A stretch of DNA of 64,000 bases. Origin: Endocalyx cinctus. Lineage: Eukaryota; Ascomycota; Sordariomycetes; Amphisphaeriales; Apiosporaceae. The stretch covers positions 4,242,441-4,306,440 of the forward strand of contig BCKC01000001.1 in assembly GCA_001600455.1 (NCBI GenBank), written 5' to 3'. Made by a program: the position numbers and the translations under genes. Below are positions 33,460 through 44,753 of this stretch, piece after piece. Each line of letters starts with the position of its first letter. Within the stretch, counting starts at the first letter, position 1. Below the pieces are notes generated by a model. That model worked only from the letters and a program-made list of their open reading frames with translations. It was not told the DNA's origin and searched no databases.

Positions 33460-34149
33460 TCAGAGGCGATTCAAATATCGGGCCTTGATCTTCTTATTCG
33501 CGCGATCGGCAGCGCGGTATTGAAACTGGTCACCATGAAGCTCAAAAGTGAAAGGAGGATCATCTTGAGAGGTGTCCTGTGCGGGTATGGCGAAACGGAA
33601 TATAGTGCCTTGCTTTGGTATTGTCTTCATTTGATCTTGCTTTGTGATGAGCTCAAATGTGAAGCGTGTATCTTTGACTATGATACCTTGTAATCCAACA
33701 CGACCAGGACAGTTGCTCCTCGAAACTAAGACATGGGCACCGTGAAATTCGGCAGAGCTCAACTTTGCTGCAGCGGCTTGGTTTGCCTGAAAAACATCAT
33801 TACCAAGAACCTCCCAGATATAAGCTAGCCATAGTCGATTTAGAGGCTCAAAGAAGGAGTATTTCTGACTCTCGTGTGGAATCTGGTAAAGACCAAGGGC
33901 TCGTCGCTCGCTTGACGATAGAGGTTTCGGCTTCTGCGTTTTAGCCCGACTCTCTTTCTCACGTCGGGCTTTCTGTCGAGCATGGCGGGCACTGAATGGA
34001 GGCGGGGAGCTTGGTTTCAAAAACAGAGGACGATGTTGGATTTTATCTGAGTATATTCGGTTAGAACTGTCGGGGCTATGGGCACGCGATATAATATCGA
34101 TTGTTAAATTTTTAGTATAACGATTGCTATCATTGTTTATAGACGACAT
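33460..34149 (-). CDS. POP4: RNase P/MRP protein subunit Pop4 (Rpp29), 229 aa
   Basis: Intronless gene for the Pop4/Rpp29 subunit of RNase P and RNase MRP, which process tRNA 5' ends and rRNA. The N-terminal half is basic and disordered (ARHARQKARREKESRAKTQK). The C-terminal Sm-like barrel begins near SFFEPLNRLWLAYIWEVLG and continues AEFHGAHVLVSRSNCPGRVG, LQGIIVKDTRFTFELIT and PKQGTIFRFAIP, the pattern shared with archaeal Rpp29. Length is normal. The 3' end faces the zinc-cluster gene. Confidence 0.9.
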   Translation of the reverse strand: MSSINNDSNRYTKNLTIDIISRAHSPDSSNRIYSDKIQHRPLFLKPSSPPPFSARHARQKARREKESRAKTQKPKPLSSSERRALGLYQIPHESQKYSFFEPLNRLWLAYIWEVLGNDVFQANQAAAAKLSSAEFHGAHVLVSRSNCPGRVGLQGIIVKDTRFTFELITKQDQMKTIPKQGTIFRFAIPAQDTSQDDPPFTFELHGDQFQYRAADRANKKIKARYLNRL

Positions 34150-34856
34150 GTTGACGATATTTTCTATTCGTGATGAATGAAATAATTAATAGGTAAGATA
34201 ACATACAGAGAAGTAGCTGGTAGCGACTAACTACCAGGTAGGTATATCTACCGCCAAGTACCTATAAGTACCTATTTAGGCACCTTAGCTACCTAAGCAG
34301 CTAGATTGGTGGAAACTTACATGATGTAGTAGGCAGCCTGACAGCTAGGTACTTAGGTAAGCAAGCATACAAGTAGTACCTACCTAGGTAGGTATTGCCT
34401 AGGTAAGTACTTAGGTAGTCTACTATACCTACTCCGTACAGTAGAGTGTACTCAGTAGTACATATACACTGAATAATACCTACCCAGGGTACGGAGTACA
34501 TACCTACCTAGGTAGGTACCTACCACTTTCAAGTTTGCCTTTGAAGCCCTGCCCTTTTTTATTGATTACTTAACTAAAAACTTAAGTTCCAAGGTTAAGT
34601 TATTAGGTGAACGAAAATCCAGTTAAATAAAACATTTACATGATGACAGTATAGAAAATTGGAATATATTAGAATTGACAAGTACATGTTATACTTCCAT
34701 GTACATCATCTGCTTGAGTATTTGGTATTTGCTTGCTATCAATATACAAATAAGCACTTGAAATATATCATCTGGCGTATTAAGTACATATACATCACAT
34801 ATACCTAGGTGCCAGGGTGCTCAGGCCGCAGCCATCCCGAGCAAAGACAAATCTTT
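34150..34856. repeat. TACC/GGTA palindromic island (34235-34530) in spacer
   Basis: The largest island of its kind in the window: repeated CCTACCTAGGTAGG and TAGGTAAGTACTTAGG units, with TACTCCGTACAGTAGAG and its near complement ACGGAGTACA. It fills most of the spacer between POP4 (promoter side) and the acyltransferase 3' end. The remainder (34530-34856) is AT-rich and featureless. Confidence 0.7.
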
Positions 34857-37800
34857 CTATAAGCGCGCCCTCCCTTCCAGCTTCCTCCTATTCCTCTCAG
34901 CCGTAAGTTCCCTCCTCAATTTTATTGCCTCCTCATTACTCAATGTCGCCTCGGCCTCATTTTCATTCGAGGTGGCCTCTCCGTAGAGCTTTGCACCTAA
35001 CATATCCGCTAGTCGTAATACACGAGTACTTACAGTGGCACCATCTCGTCGGTTCTTACCTTCCCGTCTGCTCGATGCGATACGCTCCACGAAGTCCCAT
35101 AACCTACCCGAGGCGAGCAAGGCACCCGAACTTGGATCCCTTTTAGGCACTACACCAACCAGCGTCAATAAAATCAGTTTTCGAGCGATAGCGCCGCTAG
35201 GGACGTGTTTCCCGAATCCAACGCCGTCCAAGGGAATAGGAAATGACTCACTCCAATCAGACGCAAGTCGGAGCCGTGGGGGTACCTTCGAGTCCTTCGG
35301 TTTAACCGTGTAGATGATTCCTTCTTCTTGGAATCGTTGGTACGAATTTTTCAAGGTTTCTTTATTTACCGCTTCAAAATAACTCAGGTCACCCTGATGA
35401 TATAATGTCTTGCCAAGCTTAATTGTTTCGTCCCAAAGTTAGCATGTTTCCTGTATCTGCGAGTAGCCCACGACCTACCAGCTGTGCACTATGAAGAATA
35501 AAATCAGTACTCTTCCTTTCTTTTCTTTCGTTGACGCATCTCCCTTCTTTGTAGAGGAGGGGTTGCAGGGGAAAGTAAGACAGTTACTCACGTGTTTTGG
35601 GCCTTGACGGCCTCAATCCAGATGTCGCCCTGCCCCTCTGGCCGTGCCAGCACAAAAAGAGAGACTGCGGCAAGCCACACAGACTCAATAAACGGCCATA
35701 TAAGAAAGCAGAAAAAATCGAAGTTCTCCCGACCAGCCAATCGCTCTTCATCCGCGAGACCCGCGCTTAGGATGGTTCCTGCTTCATTCCTCCGTAGATT
35801 GATCACACGATCGTTTTCCAGGCCAACAAGAGTTTTTTCCAAGTTAACAACCAACCCGTCGCTAGGGAATATGAACTCCCCGCGAAACAGCGAAGATAAA
35901 AACAGGACTTGGTCCCGCAACAATTCGTACGATATATCCTGATGAGCTGGTCCGCCACCCAGCTTCACGCGAGTATACATGCCTGCACTGACAAGGGCTT
36001 CTGAAATAAATAGATGAATCGTCATGTTTCGATAAAACGAAAGCTGGAAACGGTCTACCGCGTAGTAGGTTGGTTCTGCCAATCCTTGGACAAAACCAAC
36101 GAGGTCTTTTCCGAGCACCTCTAGGCCTCTCTCTAGAACATCTGTAAGGGTGGCATGCTGAAAATGGGCAACACGGCCACCTTTAGCTCCGATTCTTGTT
36201 ATGAGCCATTCGACCCGCCTTTTCAGCTCAGACATACCAACCCCCCGACCTCTAAGCGTCAACAAAACAGTCCCAATCAAGGCTGTAGGCATTACAACCG
36301 ACACGGCGTTAATGTCGGAAAGGACTTTATAGCCCATGGTCCGTAGCAACTTTTGCCTGATAGCAGGGTTATCATGTGCGCGAGTATCTGAGTCGGTATT
36401 TACAGGAGTTCTAGCGATTTTTGTTAGTTGTTCGTCAACATAACTACGTAAGCTCCACGGTTCATGGAAGCGAACGTCAACCCTTCCGAGCCGCAAAGAC
36501 AGAACAGAAGATCCGCCACTTAAGAAGTCTGCGAGATTTTCTTTCTTTTTAGGAATGCCTAGGAGCTCGGTGACGTAGCCCTCGGTCTCGATCACTTTAT
36601 CGTACTGCGTGCTCACAGGACAAATGATGGCATCTTCAACACGTCCGGATAAGAGACTGTCGAGAATAAAACTAAGGATGCCAAATTTTGGAGACAGTAG
36701 CTTCCCAGTCCGTGACCTGCCCCCTTCTATGAAGCATTCAAAATTGTAGCCTCCCTGCAACAGAGTCTGATACGCACAAACACAACACGTCAATAAATAG
36801 ATCTTGAAGTTTCTTCAAGTTTCGGGTTTTCACATATCAAAATCCGTTGTGGTGAGTTTACAAGGCCGAGCCTTGTATGCTCATGAAGTGTTTAGAGATA
36901 TGTAGTAGGACTGTGGAAGCTTTGGGCACTTACATCTATGTACGCCTGGACAAGTGTATTGTCTGGTAGACGGAAACCTCTCGTATTAGCTTTTTGTTTT
37001 TCGACACTGAGAAGCGTCCGGAATATTCTAGGGTGAGGGTGTTTCGGGTACTTACTACCATCGAAGCGTTAGCCAAAGTTCAGAGAAAGGAAATAATACA
37101 AGAAAAAAAAAAACGTTTTGTCATGTTTCCATACTTACCATAGCGTGTCGTTGCCGAACGACCTACGGATCCACATGGCACCTAGGCTGTGTGAGACAAA
37201 AGCGAGCTAACTTATTAGTCAGGTTTGAAGGTATGCAAGAGCGCTCACCAGCATGCTGTAGGAAACTTCCAACCACCGGGAAATTCAGGTTATCACCAGC
37301 AACTACAACCGGTAGAGCCAGCCCCAGACGGTAGCAGATTAGCTGCATCGAGACGTAGTCGACATGGGATCGATGAGAGGGTAAGAATATGATGCTTTGC
37401 TTTTTCTTTTCTGCTTCCTCGGCTACTTTTCGAAGTCTTAAGACCTCTTCACTGGAAACGTGTATACCTAGATAGGAAGTCAGTAGCCATGCTGGCATGG
37501 CTGCGACAAGCCAATGTTCAACGAGCGGGATACAGACCTTGGTGATAGGCTCTTGTGAGCAGCTGTGTAGTAAAGTAATACGCGCCTCTGATGAAAGTTT
37601 TACTCTCAAATTTACAAATCATGTCATTCGTCATCTTCTCGGCTACCTCCCGTATTCCCGACACTATAGCAGACCGTCTATGGGCCTTCTTAGCAGGATG
37701 ATCCTGATCACTCTTCCTCAGCCAGCCTTCCTTCTCTTCTACTTCGATTCGACGATCGGCTAGGTGGCAGATTTGATTTTGTAATAACGGGGCAGACATC

Positions 37801-38129
37801 ACCGCATCCTTCATCTGATCGGAAAATCCAGAGTAGAATATAGGTTGCCCAATGACGCTCTCGTACGCGCGCCAGCCGGAGCCGGAGACGTAAAGGGAAA
37901 CTTCGCGTAGAAATCTAGCTGAAAGGTTTATATCTAAGTATTAAAGGGAGCTAACACGAACGTACTGTAGAGGCTCGGAACGAAAGCGAGCCATATTTTG
38001 CATGAGGGCTTCCTCGTGATCAACATCGCGACGAGCTTCGACATAGCTCCTCGGTTGCAGCGTAACTTGGTCTCCTAGGATTTGTAAATCAGGCGCGGAA
38101 TCGCGCGTCGGATCATCGTCTTGTGACAT
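34857..38129 (-). CDS. Glycerol-3-phosphate / DHAP acyltransferase family protein, about 877 aa, 8 exons
   Basis: Membrane-associated acyltransferase of the PlsB/GNPAT family, acylating glycerol-3-phosphate or dihydroxyacetone-phosphate. Proposed exons: 38129-37958, 37918-37538, 37467-37249, 37181-37139, 37006-36934, 36766-35592, 35488-35479 and 35417-34857. Catalytic blocks: HRSHVDY (H216-x4-D221), VVAGDNLNFP, FIEGGRSRTGK (E310-R315) and IICPVSTQYDKV. The C-terminal part carries LGKTLYHQGDLSYFEAVNKE. The seventh exon is only 10 nt; without it the frame breaks near 35435. The first donor (GTGTTA) and the fourth intron's acceptor are less certain. The substrate (GPAT or DHAPAT) cannot be decided from sequence. 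Confidence 0.8.
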
Positions 38130-38942
38130 AGTACATTAAATCTGTTATGTGCATGTAAATCTGCAATTTTTTATTTTTATTTTTATTTTTTCATCCCAGG
38201 CTAGGAGACGTTTATTCCGCATTAACGTGTCGTGACATGACTGTTCAAGAATGTTTAATCTTCCGTCAGTTTTAATTACCCCATCCATTAATAACTTAGA
38301 AAGAAGAAAAAAAGCCGAGGTTTCAGACATGTGAGAAGGAAATACCTAAGCAGCTAATCCTAGCTAATCTAGTACCTAAAGTACTGTACATAGTAGTAAT
38401 AAGGTTACATGGTACTCCGTACAGAATACCTAGGCAGCTAGGTACGATCCGTGGAGGTGCTGTAGTATATGACGTAAAAATACTAATTAGGTATAGCTGG
38501 AGCACTATATCTTATCTTCACGTGGTTAATATAAGCTGCTACATGGATCCATGGATCCATCCTTGGATCCGTCCAATTAGTGTAGATGAACTTCGATAAT
38601 GCAGGCTGGCAGGTAAATAAAAGTGTCTCGGTATGATAATCGTGCGAGGATTCGGAAATCTTCCACGACTTCAATTTCGGTTGCCCTATTCGGGAAGTTG
38701 ACAGAGTTCCATCCGAACCGCCCACAATGGCGATTCTTCCGCAATCAAACTGGTTTATTATACGTACGCTTCCAATAAGTGCATACTGGAAGCGTCCGTG
38801 TATATAACACTCAACTAAGTTCTCTTAACTCGATGTGAAATTGGGTTCGATATTCGGCATCCATCATTAAGATATTTTGCCATCGTTTTTCTAAATATAT
38901 TCATCTGGTAAGTCTGCTCTAAGGTGTCGCAGTTTAATTAAG
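38130..38942. other. Divergent spacer with repeats
   Basis: Upstream region of both the acyltransferase (-) and the SGNH esterase (+). Holds a short TACC/GGTA island with TACTCCGTACAGAATACC (38340-38450) and a run of ATGGATCC units (about 38541-38575). No gene supported. Confidence 0.45.
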
Positions 38943-39884
38943 ATGCAAACCTACATTCTGTCTTCGTTACTATTAGACGCCCTTTTGTTCGGTGCTGTTA
39001 CCGCTCATAATCCCAGGGACGAATGCAATCTGCACCCCCCAGCCTTTTTCTTGGCAGGAGACTCGACGACAGCTCACGATGGCGGTTGGGGCGATGGTTT
39101 CCTGAATCCACTGATCGCTCCGGCTTGGGGCGTCAATATTGGACAGAGCGGTGCTACAACAGTTTCGTATGTTGCTGGGGGAAACTGGACAGATATCACC
39201 GCACATCTGAGAAATTATTCTCGGGAGTATGACTGCTACGTAACTATCAGTGTACGTAACATTTCGCTACGAGAAGAGTGAGGGGATTAGGTTTCGCCTT
39301 CGCCCATTCGATGAGGACATATAGCCCCTCGGCTGACAATGACTTTCTCACTGAAAATCCTTTAGTTTGGGCACAATGACCAGAAACCCGAGAACAACGT
39401 GTCGTTTAGCTTATATCAAGAGAATCTCATAAATTTTGCCAATGAGGTTATTTCCCTCGGTGGCACCCCGGTGAGGCCTCGATTTCCTCGGTGCGAGAGA
39501 AGGGGGTAGAAGAATGCTAACGCAGCTATCAAGCTGCTTGTCTCGTCTCTGAGCCGTCGAGTATTCCCACCGGGACAAGATCATAACGCCACTGACTCAC
39601 TTCACGACGAGCGATTGGCGGCCATTAAAGCCGCCGAAGTGACAAACTCCACTATCCTAGATCTCAACTTGGCTAGCTTGACATATGTGAACGCCATCGG
39701 CAAATTAGAATCATGGAAATATAATTGGGGGGATGGTGATTATACTCACCTAAACGAATATGGGACCGTTGTTTTCGGAAGAATGACTTTAGACCTACTT
39801 TTACGAGCAGATCCTTGTCTCGAATCCTGGATCACGCCAAATAAAACCTTGAGTGATGCTCTATGGAATGGGATACCAGCATAA
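38943..39884 (+). CDS. Secreted SGNH/GDSL esterase, rhamnogalacturonan acetylesterase-like
   Basis: Secreted esterase probably removing acetyl groups from pectin or similar plant polymers. The signal peptide is MQTYILSSLLLDALLFGAVT. SGNH blocks: FLAGDST with nucleophile S41 (block I), GQSGATT (G70, block II), FGHND (N107, block III, at the exon 1-2 junction) and GDYTHLNEYG with the catalytic Asp-x-x-His (block V). Exon 1 is 38943-39251 and exon 2 is 39366-39470. The second intron starts GTGAGG at 39471; its acceptor is uncertain. Only 39509 or 39512 keeps frame (39-42 nt); the CTAAC-preceded acceptor at 39525 does not. Substrate assignment is inference from motifs. Confidence 0.78.
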
Positions 39885-40255
39885 TCAAAGCGTGGGCTAC
39901 GAAAGTAAGCTGGGGGGTATGTACGGCAAGATTTATTCCAATAATCTAAATGTTTCTAAGGATAATTTTGGGCACAGTTAGCGGCCTTCTCCACGAAGCC
40001 CTCTGCCCAGATAGTTCGAAAGCCATGTTGGGCAGAGATAATATGATCGATTTCATGAGCTCGTTGCTTAAACCTCATCCGCCACATGATCTCAGCCCCA
40101 GGAACTAGCAACGGCAGGAGTTAAGACACATGAACCCGACCCAAGTTGTAAGAGCCCGTGAGAGCAGGACAATCGCTTTAATTATATCCATTGAAGAGAA
40201 CCGAGTGAAAAAAAAAAACGTGAGGTATACTTCAAATACCAGTGATTCTACCCGG
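39885..40255. other. Short convergent spacer
   Basis: About 370 bp between two converging stop codons, containing a 10-nt A run. Nothing else recognised. Confidence 0.4.
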
Positions 40256-41377
40256 TCATGGTGGCGGCGGGCCTGTACTAACAGTAACATTGTCGAACAC
40301 ATCATCCGTGTCAGGAACATAGGGTCTTTTGATGATACCAGGTCGTAATGTTCTCGAATCAACCGACTCCATGCCTTCAATTGTAGTTATGCGATGGACA
40401 AGTTCAATAGCGATTCTAGCCTTCCAGTTCATATCTTCTATGCAGTTCATTGCACACATCCCTATCATTTCTTGGCGAATTTGATCAACGTTGATCCACC
40501 CACTGGTATTTTTCGCGAAAAATTCCTCGGTGTAGTTGAATCCTTCGCAGTAATTATCAATCACGCGCTGTGCAAGCTGCCGGATAAGGGCGAAACTTCT
40601 CAATCCCGTGCTCCAGCGTTCATTGATGTCCCCCGGGAGTGGAGGCGTCCAGGGAAGAGCATAAGTTGCCCCATTCGGCGATACTCTTTCTTTATATGAA
40701 TCCTGCAGGAAATCGATATTAAAATGGTTGAATATTCTCACAATGCGTCTCTTCACGCGGGCCACCCTCATCCTCGCCTCATTGGCGCGCATTGGATCGA
40801 CGACGGACCATGCATCTACCGTAAAGTTTCTCATCCCTTGGATTTTCTTTGACTTCTTTCCGTAACTATTTGGCCCCGGGAGGTAGTTCTGATCGTCTGG
40901 AAGATGTCTAGCCACATGTAACACAGCCGTTACAAAGTATCCCTCTTCAGCTTCAATGGGCCATAAAACATACTCTCGTTGGATGAGGTCCCGAAATTCA
41001 GATTCCACATCATCATACTCATCCTTGAACTTATCGTCGAATTCGACCTCTGCACAAGTGAATATATTCCTGTCTCCCACCTGAGGTACTCCCAGGAGGG
41101 TTAGGGCACCCTTAGGCATATTGGACTCCATGTTTATCAGGGCTTGTTCCATCGCGATGGCCTCTAGAGGATGAGTGCGCTTGATCTGGAGGACGTTTAG
41201 GGCATACAAGTTATGAATCGCCTCTGATGCGTGATTGAACCCGCTCTTATACGTAATTTCGCGATTGCTCGAGATCTTTTCTCCGATTAGGCCATTATCG
41301 AGGACGGAAGCTCGGCCATAAATAGGATGATCCACCGTTCCAGCACTGCTTCTGATATGTTTCCTCGTAGGCGGCAT
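40256..41377 (-). CDS. Conserved-looking unknown protein, 373 aa
   Basis: Intronless ORF with normal codon use and no signal peptide or membrane segment; I do not recognise it with confidence. Visible features: a basic N-terminus; a helical first third (YKSGFNHASEAIHNLYALNV); ALTLLGVPQVGDRNIFTCAE; and a beta-rich centre YVLWPIEAEEGYFVTAVLHV..VDAWSVVDP followed by RMRVARVKRRIVRIF. A helical block comes next (ERWSTGLRSFALIRQLAQRV), then a Pro-rich end. The order of the centre and the RWSTG helix loosely recalls a C48 (Ulp1-like) cysteine protease fold without the catalytic His and Cys, but that is speculation. It lies between two secreted-hydrolase genes. Confidence 0.65.
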   Translation of the reverse strand: MPPTRKHIRSSAGTVDHPIYGRASVLDNGLIGEKISSNREITYKSGFNHASEAIHNLYALNVLQIKRTHPLEAIAMEQALINMESNMPKGALTLLGVPQVGDRNIFTCAEVEFDDKFKDEYDDVESEFRDLIQREYVLWPIEAEEGYFVTAVLHVARHLPDDQNYLPGPNSYGKKSKKIQGMRNFTVDAWSVVDPMRANEARMRVARVKRRIVRIFNHFNIDFLQDSYKERVSPNGATYALPWTPPLPGDINERWSTGLRSFALIRQLAQRVIDNYCEGFNYTEEFFAKNTSGWINVDQIRQEMIGMCAMNCIEDMNWKARIAIELVHRITTIEGMESVDSRTLRPGIIKRPYVPDTDDVFDNVTVSTGPPPP

Positions 41378-42590
41378 TTTATCACCTCTTCTAAGATGCG
41401 TATGAATCTCAACGCACGAGTCTTACTCCGTGTCGGCTGTAATAAGCTACCTGTCCTTATACCGCGTTTCGACGGTGTGATGACGTGACCTATACAATCC
41501 CAATTCTAATATGAACCCCTTACCCGGAGGGAATACGGTAATAATGACTTGAGTTCCTGGGATAAGCTGCTTTCGCCATTAGTATATTTCTTTGTTGCGG
41601 ATAACCCTGTTAGTGTCTACATCGGTATGTCTTTGGCTTAATTGTAAGGATATCATTGTTTCCTCGAGTGCCATTACACCGAACGCGTGCTAGCTCAAAA
41701 TTACTTTTCGGTCTACTCTTTAACTACAACAATGAATTACTAGTATCTATAATAGCGCCCTTGTCTCGAATTTGCTCGGCCTCCATTTCTCACCATCACG
41801 CATCGCCAGCTACGTCAAACACTAACTAGATAGGTAAACAATGAGTTGACATATGTCAAGATAAATCTTTGTATCTTGGCCTCCAGGTTGTTCCCTTGGT
41901 TTCATCAGGCTTAGATATACAATTCGCCCGTTCGTTGTTCATTTGGCCAGCAACTTCCAACCTCCCGGCGGATCCTGGTGCGAATTGCCTCATCGGGACG
42001 GGTTTCTTATATTTCCGGTCCGTGAGGAATGAATGAGACGTCTTATTTTCTTTTGAATGCCAAGATATCCTGAGGTTGTGTTGGTTACCGAGATATATTA
42101 TTAGTATTTTAGCCGATAACATATAGCATTCCCACATAAGCATCTTTTATAGTTTCGTGGCATACTAAGCACCGTTCCCTACCGTTAACCCGCAAGGAGG
42201 GAGATAGGTCCAATTTGGGAGCCGGCATAGTGGACCATGTAGTGTCCCAATCTAGATGAGCCTAGCAATAATAATCAAGATTATGGATTGAAGAGGTGGT
42301 GTTGTAAGATCTACAAGAGCGATCTATATTTTATATAGTTCTTATCAAACCCGCTATGATCTCGGGACCTGCAATTTAGGCAAGTGAAGAGCATACTAGG
42401 ACTAGATCATGAGATCTTGCGGCGATCGACATGGATCGGGTCCGATAAATGAATCCACTTATATCACATAAAATGTTGTTCGCTGGATATAAATATCAAC
42501 TATGAACGAGAAGGAGGTCAGGTGAAGTATACCGGCACCTAAACACTTGCACGTAGGGCATGGATTAGTCAACCGGACTATCACGATAAG
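41378..42590. other. Intergenic spacer, divergent
   Basis: 1.2 kb serving as upstream region for the unknown protein (-) and the beta-lactamase-like gene (+). A minus-strand frame (41856-42143) has no support. A TATA-like TATAAATATCAA lies near 42489, about 100 bp before the next ATG, and could belong to its promoter. Confidence 0.4.
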
Positions 42591-44596
42591 ATGCTCATCC
42601 TAAACATCAGCGCCATCGTGGCATTCCTGTTGCCAATGACTGTGGCAGGACCGACATGTCCTCTTGAGGGCCCTGTTTTCCCTAAACCGGAGAAGCTCCC
42701 GCAGGACGAAACGTTCGGAGATGCGGTGGCGAGCTTAACAGCTATCTTTGAGAATGTTACGGCCAGTGCCACCAACTATTCCTTTGCTTTAGAGGTATTC
42801 TCCACAAGTCATTCCCAACCCCTATTCTCCGTTTACCACACAGCGCCCGCACTTGCCACGCAGGATACTACCGGAGTCACCGAGGTAGATGCCCACACGG
42901 TTTTCCGCCTTGGAAGTCTGACTAAGGTCTATACGGCATACCTTCTCTTGATCAACGCCGGTGACAAGATCTGGAACGACGCGATTACAGAATACGTACC
43001 GGAACTCCAAGCGATAGCAAATCGCACCGACCCCGTGGCTCACGTGGCGTGGAATGAAGTGACGATAGGTGGCTTAGCATCACAGATGACAGGAATTCCG
43101 CGAGATTGTTAGTTCTGAGCCCAGCCCTGACGTTACTAGTGAATGGCTGACCAGTTTGATAGATGCCCTCCTTGGAGAACTGACACAGGCTCTCGAAACA
43201 AAAGATAACGTAGTCCAGTATGGATTCCCTCCCTTGAATCAGACTGAAGTACCGCCGTGTGGCGCTTTCCCCACATGTGACAGAGAACGTAAGATTGCCT
43301 GGAAGATTTGTCTTAATATACTAATGTACTAACCATGACTCGGATAGAATTCTTTGCCGGTATCTCTTCTTTTTATCCTTCGCTGGTACCCTTCCAGACT
43401 CCGGCATATTCGAATGTTGCCTTCCAGTTACTGTAAGCATAGAATTCAATACAACGTCTACTCTGGAAGCTAACGTGACGTCCGACAGTGGCTATGCTCT
43501 AGAAACCATTACTGGAAAGTCATTCGCATCACTGCTTGATGATACCATAATTAAGCCCTTGGCACTAAACGACACGTTTCTAAGAGCTCCTGAGGACTCC
43601 CGCGGCATCATTCCGCGGAGCCGTGATCTTACCGGCTGGGCATTTGACATTGGTGAATCAGCAGCGTACGCTATGAACATACCCCGAACGTCCCATTCTT
43701 TTCGCTTACACCTTTATATATTGATAGGGCCGGAAATATGTATTCGTCAGTCTCAGACCTTTCCAACCTAGGTCGATCAATTTTAAGTTACAAACTGTTA
43801 TCGCCTGTGGTGACGAGACGTTGGCTTAAACCTTTTTCGTTTTCTACCGACCCAAATGCAGGCGTTGGCGTGCCATGGGGTGCGAGGAGAATCTCTTTGG
43901 GGCTCCCATATCGATGGACGACAGCTTTTAACAAGGCCGGCCGAATTGGAGATTATAGCTCTGTCCTTGCAATACTACCAGATTTCAATGTTGGAATTTC
44001 CGTACTATTGGCTGGCGAGCTCCCAGCTAATGCCAACTTCGATATTCTCGGTAGGTGGACTATAGAGAGGCCTAGACCCCGCGGATGCTAACGTGAGAAT
44101 AGATATCGTAGGCGAAGAAATGCTTACGGCGATTGAAGAAGCTGCTCGAGCAGAAGCTGGGGCTCTCTATGGGGGGCACTATTCATTCTACGATACCACC
44201 CTACTCAACTCTTCCATTACGATAACAACGGACGATCAGCCTGGTCTTAGTGTCAGCCAATGGATTAGTAACGGGACGGACTTTAACTGGATGGGAACTG
44301 TGCTACAGAACGGGTACTATCCAATTACACCACGAGTAAGGTTGTACCCTACCGGCCTCGAAAGTTCCAATGCAGAGGGAGGGAAGCGCGTAGTGTTCAA
44401 AGGTGTCTTCGAAGACGCCGACGGGCCGTCGCAATCAGGGAAGATGTTTTCGACCGACTGTGCGACTTGGATAAATGTAGAATCTGTAATATACGGATCA
44501 GCAGCGATGGATGAATTAATCTTCGACGTCGATGCAGGCGGCAACGTCGTTAGCATCACTGCACCGTCACTCAGAATTACAATGAACAAGATGTAG
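42591..44596 (+). CDS. Secreted beta-lactamase-fold serine hydrolase, 573 aa, 6 exons
   Basis: Serine hydrolase of the beta-lactamase/penicillin-binding-protein (class C) fold; fungal members include esterases and transferases, so antibiotic resistance is not implied. Exons: 42591-43107, 43163-43288, 43348-43432, 43489-43665, 43728-44050 and 44103-44596. All introns are GT..AG with consistent phases; the last (GTAGGT, branch GCTAAC, TAG) repairs an apparent frame break. The signal peptide is MLILNISAIVAFLLPMTVAG. The nucleophile is in SLTK (S109-x-x-K112), the second motif is YSN (Y235-x-N237), and AGNMYSSVSDLSNLGRSIL is the usual core helix. A C-terminal beta domain carries several N-glycosylation sites. 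Convergent with phospholipase D. Confidence 0.85.
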
Positions 44597-44753
44597 AACT
44601 GTAAAACCAATTAAATATTATTCGTCGCAATGCACTTCTCTGAGAAACTACGCTATGTCTTATCTCATGTCCAACCATTCAATCTAGCCGAAATACCATG
44701 CACCAAAAAGGTACGAGAATAGGAAAGGGGTGACCTGACTAATAGCTGGTATA

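Noticed and set aside
38541..38575. ATGGATCC-unit run as a mobile-element end
   Set aside because: Only three or four imperfect 8-nt units, with no inverted partner; a simple microsatellite is sufficient.
44041..44105. Apparent frameshift or stop in the beta-lactamase-fold gene
   Set aside because: Resolved by a 52-bp intron (44051-44102) with GTAGGT donor, GCTAAC branch site and TAG acceptor that restores the frame.
38943..44596. Secondary-metabolite or carbohydrate-degradation cluster made by the SGNH esterase, unknown protein and beta-lactamase-fold gene
   Set aside because: No backbone enzyme, transporter or regulator lies among them, and the genes are not co-oriented; adjacency alone is not evidence.
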